A stretch of DNA of 64,000 bases from Hypericum androsaemum (Eukaryota; Streptophyta; Magnoliopsida; Malpighiales; Hypericaceae): contig OZ023184.1 of NCBI GenBank assembly GCA_963995505.1, forward strand, positions 9,874,308 through 9,938,307. Direction: 5' to 3'. Of this stretch, positions 22,590-34,265 are shown in pieces (the first letter of the stretch is position 1; each line of letters starts with the position of its first letter). The translations under genes and the position numbers were made by a program. The notes below the pieces were generated by a model that had not been told where the DNA came from, ran no database searches, and was given only the letters and a program-made list of their open reading frames with translations.

Positions 22590-23350
22590 TAGTCTACGAC
22601 AAAATTTTTGATGTGTTTGGATAATGAGTGTAAAAATGTATAACCAAGCTAATGAAATCAAGGGTGAAGATCATTATGCAAAGAGTGGGCAAGGCACCTT
22701 CATCATGCAACCTTCCTAACTAGGTCTTTGTTGAGCTTTGTTAAGTACGTGATGGTCCGGGTATTTCTAACACAATGGAAGAACACTATCGCCATTAACC
22801 CATTAAAGGAGAATTGCAGGTTTGGTTTCCGACTCTATATGGTGACCTGCCCTCTAGTTGTCAACCATAGTGATAAATTACCTAATCAATTACACAAATC
22901 ACTAAACCCACTCTTTAAGTACCACCCTATGGATGACTAACTCTTCCTCCTTCACATTTTCTGTTGTTCTTCAAAATTTTACTAGATCATATAGTAAGTT
23001 CATAAGATCCGAGATTAATGCTCTCGCTATTAACCCTAACCCAATATCTTAAATTAAAAGTATTAGGACCACCAACTGATTCATATAGTAAAGATAAAAG
23101 CTCATTTGAAACCTAGCTAGTTAAGTGATTATGATTGAAGCTCTTCCAAGCATTCTCTAGCACAAGTGCTTCTCTAGCACAAGTGCTTCTAGCGTCCTCC
23201 TTAGAGAGAGTGAGCTTCTCCTAGATCTCTCTCCAAAAATCCAGGGTCAAAGTTTAAAAAGTAAATTTAGGGTGGCTTAAGAGGGTATATAGCCCACCCT
23301 TGAAACCTTAAGCAAAAGACTTGGGTTCTATTTTACAAGTGAACTTATGT
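22590..23350 (-). repeat. Dispersed LTR-like repeat family R1, copy 2
   Basis: Contains gagtgggcaaggcacctt, which is close to the start of the matching passage at 8020-8050, and further diverged blocks in common with 60241-60980. On the minus strand a TATA-like gggctatatacc sits at about 23286-23297. Non-coding. Confidence 0.4.
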
Positions 23351-24433
23351 TCGCTTAGGAACAAGTTAATTCAACAAGAAAAAACAACCCAAGCCCAAAA
23401 ACAAAATTGCAAAGCCCATCGGGCAATAGAGCCCGCATTGATTGTTCCATTGGTCAATGCGGAGTTTGAACTGTTGGCTCCTTGCCCGTGAAGCCCAACC
23501 TCATTTTTTTGTTTCGATTCTAGACAAAAATTAGGGGTTTGGCCATAAACATCCCTCCCTCTTTCCATCGCATGTCGCCCCGCCGCCATTTTCTTGACAT
23601 TGCAATGTCTACGTCGCTCATGGTGCAATCTTCTCCCAAAAACTTTGCTCGTGGTACAAATCTTCATCGTCGGTCTGATGTGACTAGATTAGGAGTCGCG
23701 AGATCGTTGATGGAAATTGACAACAGTCGATTTCACCGACAAGAATTGTGAAGGAAATTTGGAGATAGAATTTTCCATTTCTGGAATAAGGGTACTACTC
23801 AAAATTGATAATTTTTGTTGCTAATTACATATTAGTCCATGTAGTTTATTTGCATGTGTAAATAAGGACAGAATCCTTATATCCATTTACCATGTAAACT
23901 TATGGTTTTTTCCCTATCATTTTCTTGCGTGTACGAGTAAGGACATAATCCTTATACGCGTTTCATGCGCAAATTATATTTTGATCCCTTAGGAATTTCT
24001 ACTCATTATATGCAAGGACAATGGTAGGTTTTTCCATAAAAAATCCTTTATAAAAATTCTGATTTTTTAATTAAGAAAATTTTACAAAATGTTTTTCTTG
24101 AAAAAATTATTTTGAAGCGAGAACAAAACTTCATATGACTGTGATATCAAAGGAAGATTTCATGCATATAGTTCTTATTCATATGTACATGAATTAAAAA
24201 TATAAACATATTAAATCATAAAGTAAAATAGTTGTTATACCGCAGACTTTTTTTCTTCACAAATTCGTCACATGATTGTAATGGAAGCTTGTTACTGGTT
24301 CATTCTAGCTCACATATTCAAAGCTAAGATTGGATTCTACAATTTAAATGCTCAAAGGCTTTGAAAGAGATTTGAATGTGTATGCTCGTGTGTCTTTTGT
24401 GTGTGTAAGCCCTTCGCCAATTATGTCATCTTA
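23351..24433. other. Gene-free spacer between the R1 and D repeats
   Basis: The segment 23360-23750 is GC-richer and has ORFs on both strands (98 and 70 codons) without any recognisable protein motif. The rest is AT-rich. A roughly 75-bp passage, aaggaca(g/t)aatccttata, occurs twice, near 23866 and 23940. Confidence 0.4.
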
Positions 24434-24610
24434 CATGCACGTTCACCTTCACATTCACGTGCCAATTCTATGGATTTTATCCTTTATTTAGAATTCAGAT
24501 AGATGTCATTCAGTTATCTGTCATAAACTCGTCTGTAATTATTACAGACTATAATTTTCTCCTACTAAATAGAGAAGTTATAGAATTCATGAGCCCACTT
24601 ATGAATCCTA
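24434..24610 (+). repeat. Direct repeat D, copy 2
   Basis: Second copy of 22349-22520; see there. Diverged by many substitutions, so the duplication is old. Confidence 0.6.
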
Positions 24611-25044
24611 ACTATGACAATTATGGGTTTAACATTGTAATTTCAAACATATTTTATAGAAATATTTTATGAGCTAGTTAAAATAATAAATGAGCATGAT
24701 TCATGAGCTGTTATCTAGCCTAATGGAATCATGATCTTTTTTTGGACTTGTTTTGTTATAGGGACCAGATTTGGGCTTAACAATCCAATTCAAGACCAAT
24801 TTGAATCACAAATAGACCAGTAAAAAAATTGTAATATATTCAAAAAGTAGGGACAAAACCGACGAAGGAAAAATAGATGGCACGCGCGTCGGTAAATGAT
24901 ATTTTTAATAATGAAAAAATGGTATGACGCCTCATAATAAAATGGTATGCCGTGTTATGAAAAAATGATATGCCATGTAGAGCTTCTGTACGATATGATT
25001 TAATTAATTATTTATGATTATTTTTACATATTTTTACTTTTCGA

Positions 25045-25445
25045 TATGATTGGCACACCATTTGACATAACCGAACATACCATTTTGATATAATTGGGTA
25101 TACCATTTGACATAATCAGACATACAATTCGATATAATTGGGCATACCATTTGTCATAATTGAACATACCATTCGATATAATTGGCATACCATTTTACAT
25201 AACCGAACATACCATTCGATATAATTGGGCATACTATTTGACATAATTGGACATACACTTTGATATAATTGGGCATACCATTTGACATAACCAGACATAC
25301 TATTCGATATAATTGAGAATACCATTTGACATAACGAAATATACAATTCGATATAATTGGGCATACCATTTGACATAACTGGATATATCATTCGATATAA
25401 TTGGGTATATCATTTGACATAAACGGACATACCATTCGACATAAA
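25045..25445. repeat. 44-bp tandem array built of two 22-bp half-units
   Basis: About nine imperfect copies of a 44-bp unit. The half-units are cataccatttgacataaccga and cataccattcgatataattg, so the array alternates gacataa and gatataa after a shared ataccatt core. Copies carry scattered substitutions and one or two base indels. Related words (aaatggtatgccgtg) occur at 24910-24980 in the opposite orientation. The multi-frame ORFs here only reflect the repeat. Confidence 0.88.
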
Positions 25446-27394
25446 AGTAACAAAATATCAAAAGAATAAAAAAAATTACACAAGCGAATGGGTTTTTTCC
25501 AAGAGGGAGGGAGGGAACCGTCACTCTCTTCCTACTGATCGGCAACCTTGCACGACCCTAGTCGGCGCCGCCCCTCCTAGCAGTTGAGCCTCTTCGTCGC
25601 CACGAAGGTCGGCCGCCACCCCGGTGAGCCTCTCACATACTGTACATTCACCACAATATCATGATAAAAAATAAGCACAAAATCTCAAGCCGAACCATAA
25701 GCGAAAAGGCAGACCTGGTGCGAGGTCGGAGTTATTATGCTGACGACATGCAGTGGGAATTACAGAGCAATAGAGAGGAACAAGAACTGATCCGCCTCTA
25801 CCCGTACCAAAAAAAGAACCGCCTCGTTGGTGTCACGGGCGGCGGAGGCACACGCGACGAGGTTAGGGGATGCACTATCGTTGTGGTGATCGGAGGAAGT
25901 GGAGGGCGGCACAGTAGGAAAAGAAGGTCTAAGGAGAGAGGCGGGGAAGGGTCGGGAGAAGAGAAGGAGAGAGGGAAGGGAAAAAAGGGTAAAATTAATA
26001 AAATGACTAAAATATCCCGCGTGAATCCTGGCCATCAGATTTTGAACATGATTTAAAAAATCAATTCTGGATTCCCATTTTATCCAGGTTGATCGTGACT
26101 CTTTTTCAAGTCACGAACCAACCCCCTCCCTTTGTTATATGCATAACTTTTTTTCATTTCGTCAAACTTCGGTTGACATTAATGACCAGAAACATATTTG
26201 AAATTGCCTCATTTGTCCCCTGTTTTGAATAATTTAAACTCGGCATTTTTTTCAACGAGTCAATTAAGTGGAGTTTTCAAGTCTATCAAGTGCGTCTGAT
26301 CCAATCTTGTTGCAATTATAAAAGTTTTATGACTAGGATTGGTCTCAGGTAATTCATTTTTATCAAACACAAATTGACCGGGTCAATACCAAATGGGAGT
26401 GGGACCATCCCAATTACCAGAACCCGAATTCATCATCAAAGTTATAATAAAATAACAATAAAATAGTACAGAATTTAACTAGTTCCTTTTATGTTCTTTA
26501 GAGTCTTGTATTCCAATGTAATATTCTTTTATTTTATCTTCTTTAAAGTCTTGTATACCAATGTAATATGCTCTTCCTACGTACTCCGGACCATTAAGTT
26601 CAAATCTATTTTATTTCAAAGAAATTGTGAATTAGTATGTATTTATTGATTTTATATAATTTTTTCAGGTATGTCATATGCATATTGTTTTATTTTTCGA
26701 TAAATATTTTTTATCGACAAATGTTACAATAATATAATTTGAAAGTCAGCAATGTCTGAATTATGATTTTATTTTTAGTACAAAAATTAGTCATTCAACT
26801 GGATGTTATTTATACATATAGAAGACGGATATGACTAGTATAAAGTTATTTTAGTTTAACCAAAAAAATTTGAGTTCAAATGATTCTTTGTTAAATTTCG
26901 GTCAGGAAGTTATGTCGCTTTTATAGTCTAATTTAAATTTAAAATGAACTCGTTGTTTAATAAGTGTCCAAGTATTAAGTAACTTAAAAAAAATTCTGTA
27001 ATTTGAACTTTGCTAAGGTCAACATTTTGGGGGTACAAGTCATATTCATTTATATTCAGCTTTATCAAGTTGGAGTTCTGTAACGCCCCTGGCTACTGTC
27101 AAGCTAAGTTATTTCGAGTTTGTCTCGTATGATTTGTTTTTGAAATTTAAAGATAACTAGTTAATTCTATTTTTAATGCAAGGGGTAATAGCTGTAAGAA
27201 AAATTAAAATCTGTAATTATTTGTACCAACTGTTATCCGAAAATATTCAGAAGAAAAATTGAAAGCTTTGAAGGTACGTGCTAACCACTTTTCAGTTAAG
27301 ACTTCTATGCGTAGTGGTGGTTCCGGAAATATTGTTTTACGATAATGAACTTTGGTGGCCAACATACATTATTTCAGTATACTTATTCTTAAAG
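25446..27394. other. Gene-free repeat-derived spacer
   Basis: 25490-26110 is GC-richer, with an Arg/Gly/Lys-rich 131-codon ORF (25661-26056) that shows no domain and looks fortuitous. 26111-27394 is AT-rich and without features I can name. Confidence 0.45.
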
Positions 27395-27399
27395 TTTCT

Positions 27400-28067
27400 T
27401 TTATGATGTTTGTCAAAAAAAAAAGTGCATTTTGATGATATAAATATTACAATCAAAATAATAAGAGTTTCTTAGCAAATCATGAAGGAGGTATTATATT
27501 CACCCATTCTTAAAATATGCGACGTCTTCGTCGCCTTATTGGTTCCAATTCTAGAATCCCTTGTTTTTAGTGTGGGATTGGTTCGTCCATGTCTCCCTCC
27601 ACCTACATAAATACCAGGAGCCGCTCATTATCCGTGCACTCTCATACTGGTGGTTACTCCTTACCCTCTAGGCCTTGTGCTTCAGATGTCCATTAGCTTC
27701 CATTAGGTTCGCCCCCGAATCACACTGGACTAGTAAGTCCCCATGATCTGAGTGACTGTAACGCCCTACCGCTCATTGTTCGTGCACTCTCACATGTCCG
27801 TGTGGGATTGGCATGCTCATTATCTGCTCGGATACCATTTATAACGCTCCATGATCTAACTGACTATTTTCACAGAATAACACATGTCCTTTCCAGCGTG
27901 TTTCGCACCCTGAGAAACTTTGCAAGCGGTCACCCATCGTGAAATTACTCGAGGCCAAACACGATTAATCTTGGAGTTCTCTCGTGATGTTTGCGAGAAA
28001 AGAAGGCACACCTGAATGATATGGATAATACAATCAAATCATTTAAGCATTTCTTAACCATGTCAAA
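27400..28067 (-). mobile_element. Cassandra-like TRIM retrotransposon with 5S rRNA sequence
   Basis: Read on the minus strand. The first LTR (about 28067-27838) carries a 5S rRNA-like stretch (27980-27906) with agaactccaagattaatcg and gatgggtgacc, the segments that hold the internal pol III promoter. It is followed by a primer-binding site TGGTATCCGAGCAG (27837-27824), complementary to the tRNA-iMet 3' end with one change. A purine tract cgggggcgaac lies at about 27716-27706. A second, truncated LTR (about 27500-27395) repeats aagaaa(c/t)...gatt(t)tgattgtaat and ends before the 5S part. There is no ORF and the element is under 700 bp. A 5S-bearing LTR plus a tRNA-Met primer site is the Cassandra definition; the outer ends are approximate. 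Confidence 0.75.
27906..27980 (-). pseudogene. 5S rRNA-derived segment in the TRIM LTR
   Basis: The minus strand aligns with the 3' two thirds of plant 5S rRNA: gaactcc.ag.ttaa.cgtg.ttgg.c..gagta, then gatgggtgacc, then aagt. The box C region is nearly intact and the 5' third is missing, so it is not a 5S gene. Confidence 0.75.
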
Positions 28068-28090
28068 TCTCCAATCAAATATTTTATATA

Positions 28091-28896
28091 TGGAAAAAGT
28101 CCACTTTAGTACCATATGGTATAGCCAAAAATTACTTTAGTACCCTATGGTAAAAACTGATCAATCGAGTCATACTTATTCTAATTAACATAAAAAAGGT
28201 TCACCCTTCCTGACCTGCCCAGACCTTGCCCGGCTAGCTGGACTAACCACGTTAGCATTCAATGATGATAGGGCACCACGTGGACATATCCTCTCTCTCT
28301 CTCCTCCTCCTCCTCCTCCTCCTTCTTCTTCTTCTTCTTGAGATAGAAGACACGTAAATTTGTGGGAGAGCTGTCGTTCTATGGGGTGAGGGTGATGTGG
28401 ACAATCTTGTGGAGGATGATACTCTCGATTTCCTCCTGTGACCGCTATTGGGGTCTCAGCGACAAAGTTGACATCTTCGCGATGATTTTTTTTTCAAATT
28501 TTGGTTCTTGTTTGGGGTTTTATGGGTGAGAGGATGATAGGAAGAAAGGAAAGGGACCACGATTTTTAATACTTAAGAAGAGTTAAGAAGCTTTTTGATT
28601 TTAATTTTTCTGGGTTTTGTTTTTGGGTAGTTGAAGAAGGAGGAGGAGGAGGAGGAGGAGAGAGAGGGGAAGTGGGAGAGAGGAGATGTCCACATGGTGC
28701 CACATCATCATTGAATACTGACGTGGTCAGTCCATCTGGTCGGGCAAGGTCCGAGCAGGTTGGAAAGGGTTCGGGCAGCTACCCGTGGACCTTTTTGATG
28801 TTAATTAAAATAAGTATGATTCGATTGATCAATTTTTTTTACAGGTACTAAAGTGATCTTTGGCTATACTACAGGGTACTAAGGTAGAATTTTCCC
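28091..28896. mobile_element. Long-TIR element (about 806 bp)
   Basis: Left arm about 28091-28321 and right arm about 28640-28896 are inverted copies. Both read from the outside (t/g)gg(a)aaa...ttagtacc, then a run with gatcaat, taattaacat, cctgccc, ccacgtgg/ccacatgg and cctctctc, and both end in (CTC)n. Flanking tttatat occurs on both sides (28084-28090 and about 28897-28903), a plausible but low-complexity TSD. The core of about 320 bp has no transposase. Its reverse strand reads a short RSQEEIESIILHKIVHITL-like string that might be a captured exon. It resembles the 6417-7070 element in plan but not in sequence. Confidence 0.75.
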
Positions 28897-29027
28897 TTTA
28901 TATTTTAAGTTCTAATTGTCGTTTCATTGCCAAAGGTCATTTGGTCTAACAAAATAAGGCATATAAGTGTTTGACGCAGGTTCAGGGTTCAAACTCTAGC
29001 AGTTGTAATATTAGTGTAAAATTTACA

Positions 29028-30676
29028 TGTGATACCCCGTAAATGATATGATCTGTCTGAAATTTTTGAGTGATTTGATTTGACTATCCATATCAACAAG
29101 GTGCACCTTCTTTTTTGGTACTCATGCGATTGACCTAGAGTAGTCGTCGGATGGGTGACCTCCTGGAAAGTTTTATGAGATGCATACGAGTGAGGATAAA
29201 ATGTGCTAGAAAAGATCAGTATTGGTATGCAGAGATAGTCGCTGGAAAATGCAATGGAATCATTGTTTGGAGAGAATGTAAAGACCAGAAAACTGCAATG
29301 GAAATTTCCAAATTGGTGGAGACTGAACTATAATTTACCAGGTATTGGTATGAAATTTTCCAAACAGGGAATCATAGGGCTTTGCCTATATAATGAAGGC
29401 TAACAAAACCCTACGACCACCTCTTTTCTGAAATTCATTTTTCTGCCTTGTACTAGGCGGTGGAACTGATCCAGGCGAGCCATAGGACGAAGGTGAATAT
29501 GACATCGCATCTCGAGATGCTAGGGTAAGCCATCCTTCCCAAATATCTGGTTTCCCTCTTGAGGTTTGTAAATCGACATTGATAAACCCCGAAAGAGCCT
29601 GTAGGAACTCGAGAAAAATAACGGGGAATAGCAGTTATGCGAATTAACGGGTTGTAACATCGCGGGAGATGATGCAAGTTCGAATCTCTTTTGTTTGTAC
29701 CCGATTCTTATTATGTCTGTCTAAACCCCTGTATTTATGTTCGCATGTATTGCTTCATATGTGATTTTGGTATTTGGTATTTAATTTATAAAAATTCATA
29801 TTTCGTTTAGAATGTGTTCTGTGATTATATTGTACCCTGTATGTATACTCTTATACGTATTCTGCCTATATAAATTATGGTCATATATGTATATATCTGT
29901 CAATATTTGTATGCATGTCTCATTATAGCTGGTTGTATTGGAATGTGTAGTCGTATTTGTATCTGAATCTGTAGAGCGATTGTAGATGTATTTGTATTTT
30001 ATATATTTACTGCATGCCCGTATGTGGACTATATTATGTGAACGGTCAGTTGTAGCTGGTTGCACGCATGTATCAGGTTCTGTTTGTGTGTATTCTGTTC
30101 TGTCCAAAAAGACTTTGTACTGTACTAGTCAGAATTATCCCCACACTACTGTGCCCGTAGAATTCTATGTATTGTATTTTATTTTACTCTACGTGAGTGT
30201 GGTGGGTATCTGAGCCTTGTGATGAGAACTCCTTTTCGATCCTGGATCATAGAGCAAAAATGGATATCTAAAGTGCCCCACGAGATTTTGATAGTTGTAG
30301 CTTCAGACTTGCGAATGTTGATGTACTTTCTGTTGGTCCGGTGTATTAACTGTACTATTTCGCTTTCTTATTATGCTTTGCCTGATATGTTATGTGTTTT
30401 ATTTAGACTTTGGCTAAGTGAATTGCGTAATCTTATCAAAATACACCCTTTTGTTTCAGATAATTTGGGGGCATGTTAGGAGTGAGAATTAAAGGCGAAG
30501 ACATGCATCACTAGGCATCCAGGACATTACTTTTTTGCATTTAAGACAATATGTTTTGTATTCAAAATTATTATATTTTCAGATTTAGGACCTATTTGAA
30601 ATTAAAAGAAATAAAGTGGCCTTACAGAGAATTTTACTCAGTGGCAGTTGACATGCCTAATTTCCATAGCGTGACA
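29028..30676 (+). repeat. Left LTR region of the Tekay element
   Basis: Begins tgtgataccccgtaaatg, a typical start for this group, and ends gtgaca. Bases 29299-30676 match the right LTR at 43853-45279 with many substitutions. Bases 29028-29298, which include a 5S-like stretch, have no match in the right LTR. Confidence 0.7.
29131..29185 (+). pseudogene. 5S rRNA-like segment in the LTR
   Basis: Reads tagagtagtcgtcggatggg then tgacctcctggaaagttt and tgcat, matching the 3' end of plant 5S rRNA (gagagtagtactaggatggg, tgacctcctgggaagt, tgcat). Upstream, gatttg...tatccatatca..aaggtgcaccttc also resembles the Cassandra-like LTR at 28000-28060 read in reverse. Confidence 0.7.
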
Positions 30677-31739
30677 ACTTAATTGGTATGATAGTTTTTA
30701 TAAAGAAAATAGATAATTTAAAAATCATGCATCACATTCTCTTGCATTTCGAGAGTCTTAAGTTGGGAACGAGTAAATATGTCAAAATTTGGTTTCTGTA
30801 TGTCATTAAAAAAAGGGAGAATCTAAGTATCACACACGCGTCAGCACACACAAAGGGAATGGTGGTATACCAAGTGGTTTTGAGGGGAAAAAATTGGCAG
30901 TTTTAGTGGTAAAAAACACATAAACTTTGATAGGCCATAACTTTTGACTCGGTTGTCCGTTTTGCTATTATAATATATTTTCGGAAAAAAAATTTCTCGA
31001 TCTATAAATTTTTTTATTTTGTCGTAATGTTTGACTTTGAAGGTTTAATTCACAGGTATTTGAAAGTTACAGCCGTTTAAAGTTTTGTCAAAACAAATTT
31101 AAGTTGTTTTGTGGGAAATTTTGATATGGTTTGAACTTTCTGTGTTATATGTCTGATGTAAATCATGTTGAAATGTACTTAGAGTAGTTTTGATGTGATC
31201 ATTTAGTCTTTAACATATTTGATACACTTTCGTTGTGGTATGAGTGATAATTAGAAGTGTGTGTGTGCTATGTTCCAAAATGAGTGCATATGAATATGTT
31301 TTTGTTAGAAGTATGCATTAACTATTGTTGTCGGACGTAAACAATAAACTACCTAGGATCATGGCCCCACAAACTTAGAGGATGACAAAAAGGGACAAAG
31401 TTCGGGATGAGCACCAGATGAGGCAATTGCATTATCCCCTCCCCTGCCAAAACCTGTTGAGAATGTACCCCAGGGAGGGGGATTCTACCGCCACCACAAC
31501 TGTCGCCACCACTACCTGCTAAGAATGTTCATCCAAAGGAAGAGGAGGAGCTACTGGAGGAAGTAGAGGAGCTACCGCCTGCTGAGACTATTCCCCCATT
31601 AGGGGTGGTACCTCCTATGTTGCCAGCACCCAGAGTGGCTATTGATGCTGGACTCATAACCAATTTACTGAGCAACTTATTGGCCTAGCAGCAACAACTA
31701 GCGATGATACAACAAGAGGATGGGTATCGATAATTTCAA
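30677..31739 (+). other. Leader between the left LTR and gag
   Basis: Holds the degenerate primer site at 30684-30694, then non-coding AT-rich leader. From about 31430 there is Pro/Glu-rich broken coding sequence leading into gag. Confidence 0.5.
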
Positions 31740-32090
31740 AAGGTTAAGCTTCCCTCATTTGATCGTGCTCAGGTTCCTATTCAAATGGATGACTGGATAA
31801 TGGAGATGGAAATTGTGTTCCAGATTGCCCGTACCAAAGTTAAGGATAAGGTACTATATACCTCCTATATGCTGGTCGGAGATGCACGGAGGTTGTGGGA
31901 GATGCAACACCGAAGCTATCGTACAGATGGAGGAGAAAGAGTAGTGTACGGTTGGGAGGCATTTCTGAGGGACTTCTATGGCAGATTCTATGGCAGAAAA
32001 TTGGTACAAAGTGGCACAACTGCATATCTAACCTCAGTACGAGACATAAAAATGGAGAAGGCATTAGATGATATACTGATTGTACAATAG
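31740..32090 (+). pseudogene. Tekay gag fragment
   Basis: Frame from 31785 reads MDDWIMEMEIVFQIARTKVK then LVGDARRLWEMQHRSYRT and WEAFLRDFYGRFYGRKLV, the usual retrotransposon Gag core (W...F, GDA..LW, W..F...FY). Broken upstream and ends at a stop. No zinc knuckle or protease remains between it and RT, so an internal deletion is likely. Confidence 0.75.
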
Positions 32091-33520
32091 TTTCTGGACG
32101 TCTTTTCAGATGATGTGCAAGGACTACAAAAAGGTCGAGAGGTTGAATTTCAGATAGGATTAATACCTGGGTCAAATCTAGTTTGTGAGACACCATATCG
32201 TATGGGCCCCTATTAGGATTTAAGGAATTGAAGGTACAATTGGAGAAATTTCTAGATTAGGGGTTCATTTGTCTAAGCATATCCCCATGGGGGGCACCAT
32301 TATTGTTTGTCATGAAGAAGGATGGATCCAAGAGAATGTGCGTGGATTACCGAGAGCTTAAGAAACTCACCATTAAGAATCGTTACCCCTTTTCACGCAT
32401 TAATGATACCATCAGCTGAAGGTTAGAGAGGAGGATGTACAACTAACTACTTTTCGCACGCATTATGGGAATTTTGAGTTTGTGGTTATGACGTTCGATC
32501 TTACCAACAGTTTGGCCAAATTTATGGACCTTATGAATTGGATTTTTTTGACTCTACCTGGACAAATTTGTACTAGTATTTATCGACGACATCTTGGTAT
32601 ACTCATATATTAAGGAAAATCAAGAGGAGCACTTGAGGACTGTATTGCAAACTTTGAGAGCAATGAAATAATACGCAAAGTTCAAGAAGTGTGAATTCTG
32701 GCTTGAGAGTGTGGCCTTTCCCGTAAACGTGATATCTAAGGATGGAGTGTTCGTCTATTAAGGAAAATCATGAGGAGCACTTGGGGATTGTATTGCAAAC
32801 TTTGAGAGCAATGAAATTGTAGGCAAAGTTTAAGAAGTGTGAATTCTGGCTTGAGAATGTGGCCTTTCTCAGACACGTGATATCTAAGGATGGAGTATTC
32901 GTAAACCCTGGCAAGATTGAAGCTGTGTTGAACTGGAAGCAACTTGTCATTATGTCAGAAGTACAGAGCTATTTTGGATTGGCAGGATACTATCGAAAGT
33001 TTGTGGAGGGGTTCTCGAAGATTGCATTGCCATTAACTCAATTGACCGAGAAGGGGGTTAAGTTTAAATGGGATAGAGAATGTAAAGAAGGCTTCCAGAA
33101 GCTGAAACAATGACTGGTGTCTACTCCAATTTTGACTTTACCTGGTGAGGGGATGGATTTTGTAGTCTATTGTGATGCTTGGAAGAATGGTCTCGGATGT
33201 CTGCTCATGCAAGATGGTAAGGTGATTGCTTATGCATCTAGGCAACTCAAACCATATGAGAAAAATTACCCCTAATTATGATCTAGAACTGGCTGTCGTA
33301 GTTTACGCCTGAAAGGTATAGAGGCACTATTTATACAGGATACGGTGTGAAACATACACTAACCATAAGAGCCTCAAGTATATATTCATGCATAAGGAGT
33401 TGGACATGAGACAAAGACGAAGGTTAGAAATGATCAAGGATTATGACATTGGAATCCACTGCCACCCTAGGAAGGCGAATGTAGTAGCAGATGCCTCGAG
33501 CAGGAAGGCTCCTACACAAC
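32091..33520 (+). pseudogene. Tekay reverse transcriptase and RNase H, broken
   Basis: Blocks in order, in shifting frames: [71 protein letters not shown], then the catalytic FIDDILVYS at about 32574-32600 (Asp pair kept). A 148-bp direct duplication follows (32608-32903), then GLAGYYRKFVEGFSKIALPL and KGVKFKWDRECKEGFQKLK. RNase H appears as [20 protein letters not shown] then [19 protein letters not shown]. Stops interrupt it at many places. Confidence 0.85.
32608..32903 (+). repeat. 148-bp tandem duplication inside the RT region
   Basis: Copy 1 (32608-32755) and copy 2 (32756-32903) both start tattaaggaaaatca and run to ggatggagt(g/a)ttcgt. They differ at about ten positions. The duplicated part codes for the thumb/connection just after FIDDILVYS. 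Confidence 0.88.
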
Positions 33521-34265
33521 ATTGTATGAAGCAATAGAACAAGAAGAGCTAGTGAAACAAATTAAAGAGATTGATAATAGAGGACAGTGGACCAGATGTG
33601 GGGTTGATAGCAAGCTTGGTGGTGGAGCCCACTTTATGCATATTATTAGGGGAAGGATAGCTAAGGGATGTGACCCTCTCCGCCCTTCGATGTCAGGTCG
33701 AAAGAGGAGAGAATCAAGGATTTCCATGTTAGGATACTTATTTATACTTACGAAATATAATCTATGTTAATAAGGTACTAGGAGGCTGCCATCCAGGGAG
33801 AACTAAAATGTACCAAATCTCATGTAGGAGTTTTGGTGGCCAGGGAAGAAGAAAGAGATAGCAAACTACATTCCTAGTTGCATGGTATGTCAACTGGTAA
33901 AAATGCCAATGAATTTTGGGATCGATTGACCTTTACAACCACTAGATATCCCATAATGGAAGTGGGAGAAAATTATAATGTATTTCATGATCAGGCTTCC
34001 GAGGAGTGTGCATGGGAAAGATGTTGTCTGGGTGATGGTGCAACGATTGGTCGAGGGAGCTCACTTTTTGACTTACAGATGGGTATGTACATGAAGCAAA
34101 TAACATGGCTCTACATAAGAGAAGTGGTATGGTTGCATGGGGTTTCAGTGAGTATTACCTCCGATCGAGACACCAGGTATATGTCAAAGTTTTGGAAGAG
34201 TTTGCAGGAGGCAATGGTAACAAAGTTACAATTCAGTATGTCATTTCATAAGACCACATGGAATC
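33521..34265 (+). pseudogene. Tekay integrase, N-terminal and core part
   Basis: Reads an H2C2-like remnant (LGGCHPGRTKMYQ, about 33776-33810) and then YIREVVWLHGVSVSITSDRD and TRYMSKFWKSLQEAM, the core-domain strand with the second catalytic Asp. It stops near FHKTTWN, which corresponds to FHPQTDGQ. From about 34265 the sequence belongs to a different element. Confidence 0.8.

Noticed and set aside
25045..25445. CRISPR-like array
   Set aside because: Units are contiguous with no unique spacers, and the context is plant nuclear DNA.
25661..26056. 131-codon Arg/Gly/Lys-rich ORF as a gene
   Set aside because: No domain, biased composition, no splice context, and an equally long ORF on the other strand.
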